From: JALONO01 sp038209965
GTDB taxonomy: Bacteria > Bacteroidota > Bacteroidia > Cytophagales > Thermoflexibacteraceae
Assembly (NCBI GenBank): GCA_038209965.1
Contig: JBBQXF010000112.1
Location: 1-15,530 of the forward strand
Length of the DNA stretch: 15,530 bases
Direction of reading: 5' to 3'
A program made the translations under genes and the position numbers. Of this stretch, positions 6,760 to 14,235 are shown in pieces. Below the pieces are notes generated by a model. That model was not told the origin of the DNA, ran no database searches, and was given only the letters and a program-made list of their open reading frames with translations. Position 1 is the stretch's first letter. Each line of letters starts with the position of its first letter.

Positions 6760-6892
6760 AACCCGAGTTAGTTTTCGGCTTGGCTTTTACCGCCAAAAAT
6801 TGGTTTGGGGCAAATGAAGGGACAACTCCACAAAATTTGGGTGCTCAATTTTTTGTATCAATCTGAAACCGGTTCCGGCAATTGTTAGTATC

Positions 6893-6944
6893 TATTTTCA
6901 ATGGTTTATTTTTCCGACCAGTGGAAAATCAATTTTGTTTGGGC
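6893..6944 (+). repeat. Dispersed intergenic element, copy 2
   Basis: It matches copy 1 at 36 of 52 ungapped positions. The hairpin is TTTTCC (6910-6915) against GGAAAA (6923-6928) with the 7-base loop GACCAGT, and the tail TTTTGTTTGGGC is shared. It lies 151 bases upstream of the pgk start. Confidence 0.5.
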
Positions 6945-6971
6945 ATAATACTTTAAATGGGAGCAGCCTGA

Positions 6972-7015
6972 TTTTGGCAGTCAACCTGAAGCAGTTCTTG
7001 TGGTTGATGCCAAAA
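6972..7015. promoter_or_regulatory. Inverted repeat in the pgk upstream region
   Basis: TTTTGGCA (6972-6979) and TCAACC (6981-6986) pair with GGTTGA (7002-7007) and TGCCAAAA (7008-7015). This gives a 14-bp stem with one bulged G at 6980 and a 15-base loop. There is no U-tract after it, so it is not a typical terminator. It ends 80 bases before the pgk ATG and could be an operator or a leader-RNA structure; which is unknown. Confidence 0.5.
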
Positions 7016-7095
7016 CAGCTTAAGTGTCCAGTAGATCACACTACAGCCAAATTTTCGTAAATTTACACCTCGAACAAAACTAACGACCAAATCCA

Positions 7096-8283
7096 ATGAA
7101 ATACCTCGATCAGTTCAACTTTGCGGGCAAAAAAGCCTTGGTGCGGGTTGATTTTAATGTGCCACTGGACGGCGAGTTTGCCATCACCGATGACACCCGC
7201 ATCACGGCTGCATTACCAACGGTCAAGAAAATTTTGGCCGATGGCGGATCGGCCATCCTCATGTCGCACTTGGGCCGGCCCAAAGGTGGCCCCGAGCCCA
7301 AGTATTCCCTTTCCCATTTGGTGGCCCATTTGTCGAGCTTACTGGGCCTGCCGGTCAAATTTGCCGATGATTGCGGCGGGCCCAGTGCAGTTGATCTAGC
7401 AGCCAGTTTGCAGCCCGGGGAGGTATTGCTGTTGGAAAACTTACGGTTTTACAAAGAAGAAGAAAAGGGCGATGCCCAATTTGCCCAACAACTGGCCGCC
7501 CTCGGGGATGTATACGTGAACGACGCTTTTGGCACCGCCCACCGCGCCCACGCATCCACCACGGTGGTGGCTCAATACATGGCCGATAAAATTTGCGGCT
7601 ATCTAATGGCGGCTGAGGTCACCAACGGCCAAAAAGTACTGGAAAATCCCCAACGGCCCTACACCGCGATCATGGGTGGGGCCAAAATCTCCGACAAACT
7701 GCTGCTCATCGAGAACTTGCTCAGCAAAGTGGACAACTTACTCATCGGCGGGGCCATGGCCTACACCTTTTTCCGGGCCGCCGGGGGCGATACTGGCAAG
7801 TCGCTCGTGGAAGAGGACAAACTTCACCTGGCCTTGGACTTGGTGCAAAAAGCCAAGAACAATGGGGTGCGATTGCTCCTGCCAGCGGACAGTGTGGTGG
7901 GCGACAACTTTAGCAACGATGCCACTAAACAATTGACCAGCAGCATGGAAATTGGGCCCGAATGGATGGGCATGGACATTGGGCCGGATGCGCGCAAGGA
8001 ATACGCCGAAGTGATCGAGAACTCCAAAACCATCCTCTGGAACGGCCCAATGGGCGTTTTTGAATTTGACAACTTCGCCCGGGGCACCATCGAAGTGGCC
8101 GAGGCAGTGGTTCGCGCCACCCAAAATGGGGCGTTTTCGCTCATTGGCGGTGGTGATTCGGCGGCGGCCATCAACCAGTTGGGCTACGCTGCCGACGTTT
8201 CTTACGTATCCACGGGCGGGGGCGCGCTGCTCGAGCTGATGGAAGGCAAAGTGCTGCCCGGCGTAAAAGCATTGGAAGAATAA
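7096..8283 (+). CDS. pgk: Phosphoglycerate kinase
   Basis: Pgk transfers phosphate between 1,3-bisphosphoglycerate and ADP in glycolysis and gluconeogenesis, in the cytoplasm. The 395-residue product is full length, with two Rossmann-like domains. The family signature is RVDFNVPL (17-24), then SHLGRP (57-62), ENLRF (114-118) and DAFGTAHR (143-150) for the triose side. GGAKISDK (194-201), NGPMGVFE (316-323) and the nucleotide loop GGGDSAAA (351-358) form the other side. The start ATG at 7096 gives the usual N-terminus MKYLDQFNFAGKKALVRVDF. It is followed by its own terminator at 8314-8359 and probably transcribed alone. Nothing is unusual in the protein; its upstream region is structured. Confidence 0.98.
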   Translation: MKYLDQFNFAGKKALVRVDFNVPLDGEFAITDDTRITAALPTVKKILADGGSAILMSHLGRPKGGPEPKYSLSHLVAHLSSLLGLPVKFADDCGGPSAVDLAASLQPGEVLLLENLRFYKEEEKGDAQFAQQLAALGDVYVNDAFGTAHRAHASTTVVAQYMADKICGYLMAAEVTNGQKVLENPQRPYTAIMGGAKISDKLLLIENLLSKVDNLLIGGAMAYTFFRAAGGDTGKSLVEEDKLHLALDLVQKAKNNGVRLLLPADSVVGDNFSNDATKQLTSSMEIGPEWMGMDIGPDARKEYAEVIENSKTILWNGPMGVFEFDNFARGTIEVAEAVVRATQNGAFSLIGGGDSAAAINQLGYAADVSYVSTGGGALLELMEGKVLPGVKALEE

Positions 8284-8313
8284 ACCGTTTTCTGACCGCG
8301 CAAACTACCAAGT

Positions 8314-8359
8314 CCACCCACTCGGCAGGGGTACAACGCCTCAGCCGGGTGGCTTTTTT
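8314..8359 (+). terminator. Intrinsic terminator of pgk
   Basis: CCACCC (8314-8319) pairs with GGGTGG (8347-8352). An inner GGC/GCC pairing extends the stem after a bulge, and CTTTTTTC follows directly. It lies 31 bases after the pgk stop. Confidence 0.75.
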
Positions 8360-8431
8360 CTTTCACTGATTCTCCACTTTTTGGTGGGGAGAAGCTTGGG
8401 CCAACTCCACCAACCCATCCCCATTTTCAAC

Positions 8432-9349
8432 ATGGATTTTGGCAAACTGGCCACCATCACCGGGGTTGATTTTACCCTGCCCGCCGATCACCCGCAAACC
8501 CGCCAAGTATTGGCGCAGTCTGCTGGGCCGGTGCAGCCGCAGGTTTATGTAGGCTGTCCGGTGTGGGCCTGCCGCAACTGGGTGGGCAAAATTTACCCTC
8601 CCTTGGCCAAAGAGAAGGATTTTTTGCCGCTCTACACCCGCCAATTCAACTGCATCGAGCTCAACACCACCCACTACCGAACGCCCGACGGGCCGACCAT
8701 CGCCCGGTGGCAGCGTGAAGCGGCCCCGGGGTTCAAATTTTGCCCCAAATTATTGCAAGAAATCACCCACCAGCACTTGCTACAAGGAAAAATGGCCCAG
8801 GCCCAGGCCCAATTGTTTGCCGATCAAGTGGCGGGATTGGGTGATAAACTGGGCACGGTTTTCATGCAATTGCCCCCCTATTTTGGCCCCGACAAGACCA
8901 AGGAGTTGGCTACGTTCCTGCACCACTGGCCCCGGCAAATTCCACTGGCGGTTGAGTTCAGGCACGAGGCTTGGTTCACGGCCGGAGGGGCAAGGATGAA
9001 CGAAATAGCTGGCATTATGCAGGAATTATCGGTGGGCACCGTCATCACCGATGTGGCTGGCCGGCGCGATGTACTGCACCAGCGGCTCACCAGCCCGGTG
9101 GCAGTACTCCGCTTGGTGGGCAATGGCCTCCACCCCAGCGATTATCAACGGGGCGACGACTGGGTGCAGCGCTTCAAAACTTGGTTTGGCCTGGGCTTGC
9201 GGGCCGCCTATATTTTTGTCCATGAACCGGACAATGCGCTGGCCCCAGAACTGGCCGACTATGTCATCACTAAGTTGAACCAAGCGTGTGGGCTAGCATT
9301 GGCCAGGCCCCGGATCCAGCGCGGCAGTCCCCAGACCAGTCTGTTTTAA
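8432..9349 (+). CDS. DUF72 family protein (YecE-like TIM barrel)
   Basis: The 305-residue product carries the DUF72 motifs in order: YVGCPVWACRNW (39-50), FNCIELNTTHYRTP (72-85), FKFCPKLLQEITH (101-113), QLPPYF (146-151), LAVEFRHEAWF (172-182) and, near the end, YIFVHEPDN (260-268). The family has a TIM-barrel fold and no established biochemical function; conserved residues suggest a metal- or nucleic-acid-related enzyme, but that is unproven. An N-terminal segment of about 35 residues precedes the barrel. The ATG at 8432 is preferred because the longer open frame from 8381 would start very near the pgk terminator. The gene converges with the DUF4421 gene, with only 11 bases between stops and no clear terminator between them. 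Confidence 0.9.
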   Translation: MDFGKLATITGVDFTLPADHPQTRQVLAQSAGPVQPQVYVGCPVWACRNWVGKIYPPLAKEKDFLPLYTRQFNCIELNTTHYRTPDGPTIARWQREAAPGFKFCPKLLQEITHQHLLQGKMAQAQAQLFADQVAGLGDKLGTVFMQLPPYFGPDKTKELATFLHHWPRQIPLAVEFRHEAWFTAGGARMNEIAGIMQELSVGTVITDVAGRRDVLHQRLTSPVAVLRLVGNGLHPSDYQRGDDWVQRFKTWFGLGLRAAYIFVHEPDNALAPELADYVITKLNQACGLALARPRIQRGSPQTSLF

Positions 9350-9360
9350 ATGGTTTCCGC

Positions 9361-10356
9361 TTAAATTAATTTCTTGCCCTTCAACCATTTGGTCTGGAAC
9401 CGGTAGCCAAAGAGCAAGGTGGCACTGGTGATATTGGTCACGTACATGAGGCGGCCCACGCGCACGTTTTGAGTGTCCAGATAAAAGGTGAACGCACTAA
9501 AAAACCGGTCCCCGTTATAGCCAACTGCGGTACGGCCAATAAACTTGGCCAGCGGGGCAATGTCGCGGGATCGAGGCTCACTGCTCAGGCGGTAGAGTTG
9601 CCGCTGGAGCCCCAAACTGGCCGAGCCGCTCACATTAAAGTAAAATTTATTTAACACGAAAGTGTGGGCATAGCCCGGCACTACGGCAATGCTATAAAAA
9701 ATGCCTTGCGAAAATCCCGGGCCATATTCAACCACCTTGGGCCGGGGCACCAAGCTGGAATCGGCAAACAGCTCGGAATACGCCAATGCCCCAGTGAGGA
9801 TGAACGATCCCGCACTGCGCAACTGCTGTTCATCATGGACGTGGGTGGCCCGGTACGAAAACTTTTCATTGTTAAAAACATAATATACATTGCCAGAAAA
9901 GTTGAACAAATCCATGTCGGGGCGGTGCGGGTAAATCTCCGAAGTCCAATTGGGATAGACACTTTCTGGGTTGCGCATGTAGTAACCCTTGTAGTCTTGG
10001 TAATAAATATCAAAACCCAGTTTACGGCCAAAGCGGTTGATTTGCAAATCAAAATAACGACTGTCACCGCGTTGCTGTTGGCGGATCTGGTTTTGCGGCG
10101 ACTCCTCGGCCATGCGAAAGCCCACATTGACCGCTATCCGCTTGAACACCAAGCCCGCACCAATGGTACCAATCACATTGGGTTGGTAGTTGATGTATTC
10201 CCGCTGCCCACGGGGCAGGATGCGGATGCCCAAACCGCGGTTGTTGACAAAACCCTTGGCAATAATATCATCATCATACGTCTTGATATACGTTGATTGC
10301 GCCAACGCTCCATTTTCCAAGAGAAAGACGAGTGCAAAAAATAGAAGCAACCGCAT
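9361..10356 (-). CDS. DUF4421 family exported protein
   Basis: The 331-residue product starts with a clear signal peptide, MRLLLFFALVFLLENGALAQ, with likely cleavage after ALA or ALAQ. The body has alternating beta-type segments typical of an outer-membrane barrel. It includes YFDLQINRFGRKLGFDIYYQDYKGYY (split here as YFDLQINRFGRK, about 101-112, and YYQDYKGYY, about 118-126) and a closing segment SATLLFGYRF before a basic tail WLKGKKLI. These match the DUF4421 family, found mostly in Bacteroidota and of unknown role. The extension past the FGYRF strand is a small oddity, since barrels usually end there. It is transcribed divergently from the nucleoside phosphorylase. The start ATG at 10356 fits the signal peptide. 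Confidence 0.8.
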   Translation of the reverse strand: MRLLLFFALVFLLENGALAQSTYIKTYDDDIIAKGFVNNRGLGIRILPRGQREYINYQPNVIGTIGAGLVFKRIAVNVGFRMAEESPQNQIRQQQRGDSRYFDLQINRFGRKLGFDIYYQDYKGYYMRNPESVYPNWTSEIYPHRPDMDLFNFSGNVYYVFNNEKFSYRATHVHDEQQLRSAGSFILTGALAYSELFADSSLVPRPKVVEYGPGFSQGIFYSIAVVPGYAHTFVLNKFYFNVSGSASLGLQRQLYRLSSEPRSRDIAPLAKFIGRTAVGYNGDRFFSAFTFYLDTQNVRVGRLMYVTNITSATLLFGYRFQTKWLKGKKLI

Positions 10357-10467
10357 ATTTTAATTAAAATAAAGAACTGTTCACCGAAATTTTATTGGCA
10401 CTTTATCTTGCATTAATTGTTTTTTGGGCTTGCGCGATTCTTTGCACGGGATTTGCCGACTTACATG

Positions 10468-10506
10468 GCAAGTGTTGCCGGCGGTTCAATGCCCGACAAC
10501 ACTTGC
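10468..10506. promoter_or_regulatory. Perfect inverted repeat in the leader of the nucleoside phosphorylase gene
   Basis: GCAAGTGTTG (10468-10477) and CAACACTTGC (10497-10506) form a perfect 10-bp stem; inner GGC and GCC (10480-10482, 10491-10493) can extend it. It ends 27 bases before the ATG at 10534. The bases after it are TAAAACG, not a U-tract, so it is not a terminator for the downstream direction. It may be a dyad operator or an mRNA leader hairpin. Confidence 0.6.
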
Positions 10507-10533
10507 TAAAACGAAACCAACGACCCGATTGTT

Positions 10534-11346
10534 ATGTTGCCACAAATTAAGGGTGCAGCCCACTACATTCAAGCCCACTTTCCCGAACCGCCCGAAATCG
10601 GGATCATTCTGGGCACTGGCTTGGGCGCACTGGCCACCGAGGTAGAGGTGGAGCAAATGCTGCCCTACGAAAACATCCCCCATTTCCCCCTTTCCACCGT
10701 GGAAGGCCATTCTGGACAGCTCATTCTGGGCTGGTTGGCGGGCCGCCGGGTGGTGGTAATGCAAGGTCGGTTGCATTACTACGAGGGCTATTCACTAGCC
10801 GAAGTAACTTTCCCCGTCCGGGTGATGAAATTATTGGGGATTCAACACCTCATTGTTTCCAATGCGGCCGGAGCGCTCAACCCAGCGTATGGCCTGAGCG
10901 AACTGATGATCCTCAATGACCACATCAACCTGCAACCCGAAAACCCGCTGCGGGGGTTCAACTTCGACGAACTGGGGCCCCGGTTCCCCGATATGAGCGA
11001 GCCGTATTGCCCAGCCCTGATTGCCAAGGCCCAACTGGCGGCGAAAGAATTGGGCATTCGAGTGCACGAGGGCGTGTATGTGAGCGTGCCCGGCCCCAAC
11101 TTGGAGACCCGCGCCGAATACCGGATGCTACGGCTCATCGGTGCCGATGCCGTCGGGATGTCCACCGTGCCCGAGGTGATTGTGGCCCGGCACATGGGAC
11201 TGCCCGTGTTTGCGGTGTCAGTCCTGACCGACCTGTGCGATCCGGGCCGGCTGGAAAAAGTGACGATCGAGACGGTGATAGCCGCCGCCATGCGGGCCGA
11301 ACCGGATTTGGCGGCTTTGGTCAAGGGCTTGATCCGACGCTTGTAG
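10534..11346 (+). CDS. punA: Purine nucleoside phosphorylase (trimeric, PNP-I/MTAP superfamily)
   Basis: The enzyme cleaves purine (deoxy)ribonucleosides with phosphate to the free base and (deoxy)ribose 1-phosphate, in purine salvage. The 270-residue product has the trimeric-type motifs: phosphate loop GTGLG (27-31), VEGHSGQL (56-63), MQGRLHYYEGY (76-86), VSNAAGALN (108-116), VSVPGPNLETRAE (183-195) and GADAVGMSTVPEVIVARH (203-220). Glu191 aligns with the base-contacting Glu201 of human PNP. Human Asn243 corresponds to Asp233 here (VSVLTDLCDPG), as in methylthioadenosine phosphorylases, which could widen use of 6-aminopurines. The start is the ATG at 10534 just after a leader hairpin. No other salvage gene is adjacent, so it is probably transcribed alone. 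Confidence 0.93.
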   Translation: MLPQIKGAAHYIQAHFPEPPEIGIILGTGLGALATEVEVEQMLPYENIPHFPLSTVEGHSGQLILGWLAGRRVVVMQGRLHYYEGYSLAEVTFPVRVMKLLGIQHLIVSNAAGALNPAYGLSELMILNDHINLQPENPLRGFNFDELGPRFPDMSEPYCPALIAKAQLAAKELGIRVHEGVYVSVPGPNLETRAEYRMLRLIGADAVGMSTVPEVIVARHMGLPVFAVSVLTDLCDPGRLEKVTIETVIAAAMRAEPDLAALVKGLIRRL

Positions 11347-11354
11347 GCGGGCAT

Positions 11355-11405
11355 AGAATTGAGTGAAGCACCAATTGCCATAAGGGAAACCCTTGCCTCA
11401 ATTCT
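11355..11405. repeat. Nested inverted repeats after the nucleoside phosphorylase gene
   Basis: AGAATTGAG (11355-11363) pairs with CTCAATTCT (11397-11405), enclosing an inner hairpin AAGGG/CCCTT (11382-11386, 11390-11394). No U-tract follows, so a terminator is not evident. It sits 8 bases after the stop codon and may be a transcript-end or processing structure. Confidence 0.45.
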
Positions 11406-11516
11406 CATGAATGAGGATGTGCTTGTAGCTTCGCGTTCATGCGATGCAGTATTTAGGTTTTTATGCCTTGATCCAGCCTTGGAGCATTTTTTGACGGACT
11501 GATATTTTTTTCACTC

Positions 11517-11548
11517 CTTGCCGCCTTCTGCTGCTCCCTTTACTTTTG
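11517..11548 (+). promoter_or_regulatory. Candidate Bacteroidota-type promoter of floA
   Basis: TACTTTTG (11541-11548) matches the phylum's -7 consensus TAnnTTTG exactly. CTTG (11517-11520) matches three of four bases of the -33 TTTG, with a 20-base spacer. Transcription would start about 50 bases before the floA ATG at 11604. Confidence 0.5.
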
Positions 11549-11603
11549 CATCGATTTTTTGCTTACCTTTCCGAATCAGATAAAAAGTTAACTTTTCAGT
11601 GCA

Positions 11604-12593
11604 ATGGAAGATTATTATTGGTTGATTGGGGGAACGATAGGGATCCTCACCGTGTTCGGGTTGTTGTTTTTTATCCCCGTCAACTTGTGGATCATGGCCA
11701 TCGCCTCCGGGGTGCGGGTCGGATTGTTCGAACTACTGTTTATGAAGATCCGCAAAGTGCCCCCACGCATCATCGTTGAGTCACTCATTACCTCCACCAA
11801 AGCTGGGCTAAATCTCACAGTAGACGATTTGGAAACCCATTACTTGGCCGGGGGCCACGTGCCATCGGTGATAAAAGCACTGATCTCAGCCGACAAAGCC
11901 AATATTGCGCTGACTTTCAAGCAAGCCGCCGCCATCGACTTAGCGGGCCGCGATGTGTTCGAGGCCGTCCAGATGTCGGTCACCCCCAAGGTGATCAACA
12001 CGCCGCCGGTAGCGGCCGTGGCCCAAGACGGGATCCAGCTCATTGCCAAGGCCCGCGTGACCGTGCGGGCCAGCATTGCCCAATTGGTGGGTGGAGCAAG
12101 CGAAGAAACCATTCTGGCCCGGGTGGGCGAAGGGATTGTGACTTCCATCGGCTCCTCCCGCTCGCACAAGGAGGTGCTGGAAAACCCCGATAAAATCTCT
12201 AAATTGGTGCTTTCCAAGGGGTTGGATGCCGGAACCGCGTTCGAGATCCTCTCCATTGACATTGCCGATATTGACGTGGGCGAAAACGTAGGCGCCAAAC
12301 TCCAAATCGATCAGGCCAATGCTGACCTGAAAGTGGCCGAGGCCAAGGCCGAGGAGCGGCGGGCCATGGCCGTGGCCGTGGAGCAAGAAATGCGGGCCAA
12401 AACCCAGTCGGCCCGGGCGCGGGTGATCGAGGCGGAGGCCGAAGTGCCAATGGCCATTGCCGAAGCCTTCCGCAACGGCAGTTTTGGAGTGTTGGATTAT
12501 TATAAAATGCAAAACTTATTGGCAGATACCGAAATGCGCGAATCCATTGCCCAAAGCGGTTCGGTCAAAAAACCTGACAGCGGAAAATCCTAA
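11604..12593 (+). CDS. floA: Flotillin-like protein FloA
   Basis: FloA is a bacterial flotillin that forms patches in the inner membrane and affects membrane order and assembly of membrane complexes. The 329-residue product starts with a short periplasmic tip and a hydrophobic segment (about 6-33), GTIGILTVFGLLFFIPVNLW, followed by the SPFH-like domain with KVPPRIIVESLITSTKAGL (51-69), DLETHYLAGG (75-84) and NTPPVAAVAQDGIQL (132-146). From about 235 to 290 it is rich in Ala and Glu (LKVAEAKAEERRAMA), the oligomerisation coiled coil. It ends in a polar tail. The length is typical of the family. No NfeD-type partner gene is adjacent. A promoter-like sequence lies at 11517-11548, and a lipoprotein hydrolase follows after 53 bases. 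Confidence 0.95.
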   Translation: MEDYYWLIGGTIGILTVFGLLFFIPVNLWIMAIASGVRVGLFELLFMKIRKVPPRIIVESLITSTKAGLNLTVDDLETHYLAGGHVPSVIKALISADKANIALTFKQAAAIDLAGRDVFEAVQMSVTPKVINTPPVAAVAQDGIQLIAKARVTVRASIAQLVGGASEETILARVGEGIVTSIGSSRSHKEVLENPDKISKLVLSKGLDAGTAFEILSIDIADIDVGENVGAKLQIDQANADLKVAEAKAEERRAMAVAVEQEMRAKTQSARARVIEAEAEVPMAIAEAFRNGSFGVLDYYKMQNLLADTEMRESIAQSGSVKKPDSGKS

Positions 12594-12646
12594 ACGGGCC
12601 TGCCTCGCCACCGTTACTTTTTATGTTTCACTGATTCATTTGTGCC

Positions 12647-13957
12647 ATGCTCCGTGCTTTCCTATCCTTCCTGTTGCCCGCGTTGGTGGCGTGCACGGGC
12701 CGTGCTCCTGAGCAAGCGGCCAACACTGCCCCGGCCCAGTCGGCCACGAAAGACTTTTTTGCCAAACAGCTACTAACCGTAGCCGCTCCCGACGAAGTGG
12801 GCTTTTCCGGGGCTCGGCTTGCCCGGATCGATAGCGGGATGCTGCACTACGTCCAAGCCAAGCAGTTGCCGGGAATGGTGGCACTGGTCGCCCGGCGCGG
12901 CAAAATTGTTTACCACAAAGCTTTTGGGCAAAGCAACCTGGCCAAAGGGGAAGCCATGCAGTTGAACCATATTTTCCGGATCATGTCCATGTCCAAGGCC
13001 ATCACCAGCGTGGGCGTGATGCTGCTCTACGAAGAGGGCAAGCTACGGCTCGACGATCCAGTGGCCATGTACATCCCCGAGTTCAAAAAGCCGCAGATCC
13101 TCAAGCAGCTCATTTTGACCAAGCGCGACACCAGTTTTCGGGCGGTGCCTGCCAAGCACGAAGTGACCATCCGGCACTTGCTCACCCATACGGCGGGCAT
13201 CGCCTATGGCCACCCACTCTACAAAAAAGCCCAGATCCCCGATTTTCATTCGCTCCAAAACGTGACCCTAGCCCAGACCATGCCCAAACTGGCCGCCCTG
13301 CCCCGCCTGCACGAACCGGGCGAGCAGTTTACCTATGGCCTCAACACTGACATGCTGGGCTACCTGATCGAGCGGGTATCGGGCCAATCGCTAGCCGATT
13401 TCTTCCAAAAGCGGATTTTTGCCCAGTTGGGTATGAGCGATACTTTTTTTTATGTCCCCGACAATAAGACCGATCGGCTGGTCGAGTTGTATGAACAAAA
13501 AGGCGACAGCCTCCTCCCCCACTCCAACCGTCCATTTGCCGATTATCCGGTGCAAGGAGCCAAAACCTACCATTCGGGCGGAGCGGGCCTGAGTTCCACG
13601 GCCAGCGACTACGCCCATTTTCTGCAAATGTTGCTCAACGGTGGGCGCTACAACGGTAACCAACTGCTCAGCCGCCGCACCATTGAGCTGATGACCACCA
13701 ACCAGATCGGGCCGCTGGAAGTGTGGGGACGGAAAAATAAATTCGGCTTGGGCTTTGAAATTACTGGCACCGGGGCGTGGCATTTGCACCCGCTCTCGGT
13801 GGGCACGTATGAATGGGGCGGCATGTACAACACCCATTTTTGGGTCGACCCCAAAGAAGAATTGATCGGTGTGCTGATGACCCAAGTTTGGCCCACCACC
13901 CACTGGGGCGTTGGCGAGCAGTTCAAGATCTTGGTCTATCAGGCCCTGACCGATTGA
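12647..13957 (+). CDS. Lipoprotein serine hydrolase of the class C beta-lactamase/S12 family
   Basis: The 436-residue product begins MLRAFLSFLLPALVACTG, with lipobox LVAC, so Cys16 is probably lipidated and the enzyme membrane-anchored in the periplasm or at the outer membrane. The fold's motifs are in place: SxxK as SMSK (Ser114, Lys117), HLLTHTAG (177-184), the second-motif Tyr230 in FTYGLNTDMLG, and third-motif YHSGGAGL (308-315), with His in place of the Lys of KTG enzymes. EWGGMYNTHFWVDPKEE (389-405) is common in Bacteroidota esterase-type members. The family includes beta-lactamases, D-amino peptidases and esterases. The HSG motif leans towards esterase or peptidase, but the substrate is not known. 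It begins 53 bases after floA and may be read from the same transcript. Confidence 0.88.
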   Translation: MLRAFLSFLLPALVACTGRAPEQAANTAPAQSATKDFFAKQLLTVAAPDEVGFSGARLARIDSGMLHYVQAKQLPGMVALVARRGKIVYHKAFGQSNLAKGEAMQLNHIFRIMSMSKAITSVGVMLLYEEGKLRLDDPVAMYIPEFKKPQILKQLILTKRDTSFRAVPAKHEVTIRHLLTHTAGIAYGHPLYKKAQIPDFHSLQNVTLAQTMPKLAALPRLHEPGEQFTYGLNTDMLGYLIERVSGQSLADFFQKRIFAQLGMSDTFFYVPDNKTDRLVELYEQKGDSLLPHSNRPFADYPVQGAKTYHSGGAGLSSTASDYAHFLQMLLNGGRYNGNQLLSRRTIELMTTNQIGPLEVWGRKNKFGLGFEITGTGAWHLHPLSVGTYEWGGMYNTHFWVDPKEELIGVLMTQVWPTTHWGVGEQFKILVYQALTD

Positions 13958-14065
13958 CCAGCCCAACCGACCAGCACTTGGCTTCGCACGTCACAGGGTG
14001 CGCAAGCTAGCAGCTTATTTGGTGCAGTTTTAGCCAATATCCCAGCGGATCGCGCTGAGCCTCAA

Positions 14066-14119
14066 GCCCAAACCAATCTTGGTTTTCCACTAACCAGAAA
14101 ATAAAAGGCCCTGAAAATC
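14066..14119 (-). repeat. Dispersed intergenic element, copy 3 (minus strand)
   Basis: Read on the minus strand this stretch begins GATTTTCAGGG and ends AAGATTGGTTTGGGC. It shares AGTGGAAAA, CCAA and GGTTTGGGC with copy 2, with one or two single-base gaps. The hairpin TTTTC (14101-14097) against GAAAA (14087-14083) is kept while the loop differs. It lies in the convergent gap after the serine hydrolase gene. Confidence 0.45.
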
Positions 14120-14166
14120 AAGGAGACCAACCTGGTTAACGTCCTCAACCAATTTTATTTTGACCT

Positions 14167-14210
14167 AAAAAAACCCGTAGCCAACCAGCGAAATGGCGAT
14201 TGGCCACGGG
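14167..14210 (-). terminator. Intrinsic terminator of the cytochrome-c fusion gene
   Basis: On the minus strand CCCGT (read from ACGGG 14206-14210) and GCCAA (from TTGGC 14200-14204) pair with TTGGC (from GCCAA 14180-14184) and ACGGG (from CCCGT 14174-14178) around one mismatch, followed by a run of seven T (14173-14167). It lies 26 bases after the stop codon at 14236. Confidence 0.75.
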
Positions 14211-14235
14211 ACAAAGAGTGATTACCGACTAAATG

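Larger units (their letters stand above)
6760..7095. other. 336-bp intergenic region upstream of pgk
   Basis: This gap holds repeat copy 2 (6893-6944), an imperfect inverted repeat (6972-7015) and presumably the pgk promoter. A TAAATTTA near 7050 resembles the TAnnTTTG -7 box but has no matching TTTG at the right spacing. I see no good terminator after the DUF2157 gene, and a partial match to the tail of the repeat (AATTGGTTTGGGGC) near 6798-6811. No coding sequence is supported. Confidence 0.55.

Noticed and set aside
6760..6800. A terminator after the DUF2157 gene
   Set aside because: Only a 4-bp stem (CCGA/TCGG) with a large loop can be drawn and no proper U-tract follows.
9664..10296. 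A 210-residue plus-strand frame within the DUF4421 gene
   Set aside because: Antisense shadow of a gene with a clear signal peptide and family motifs.
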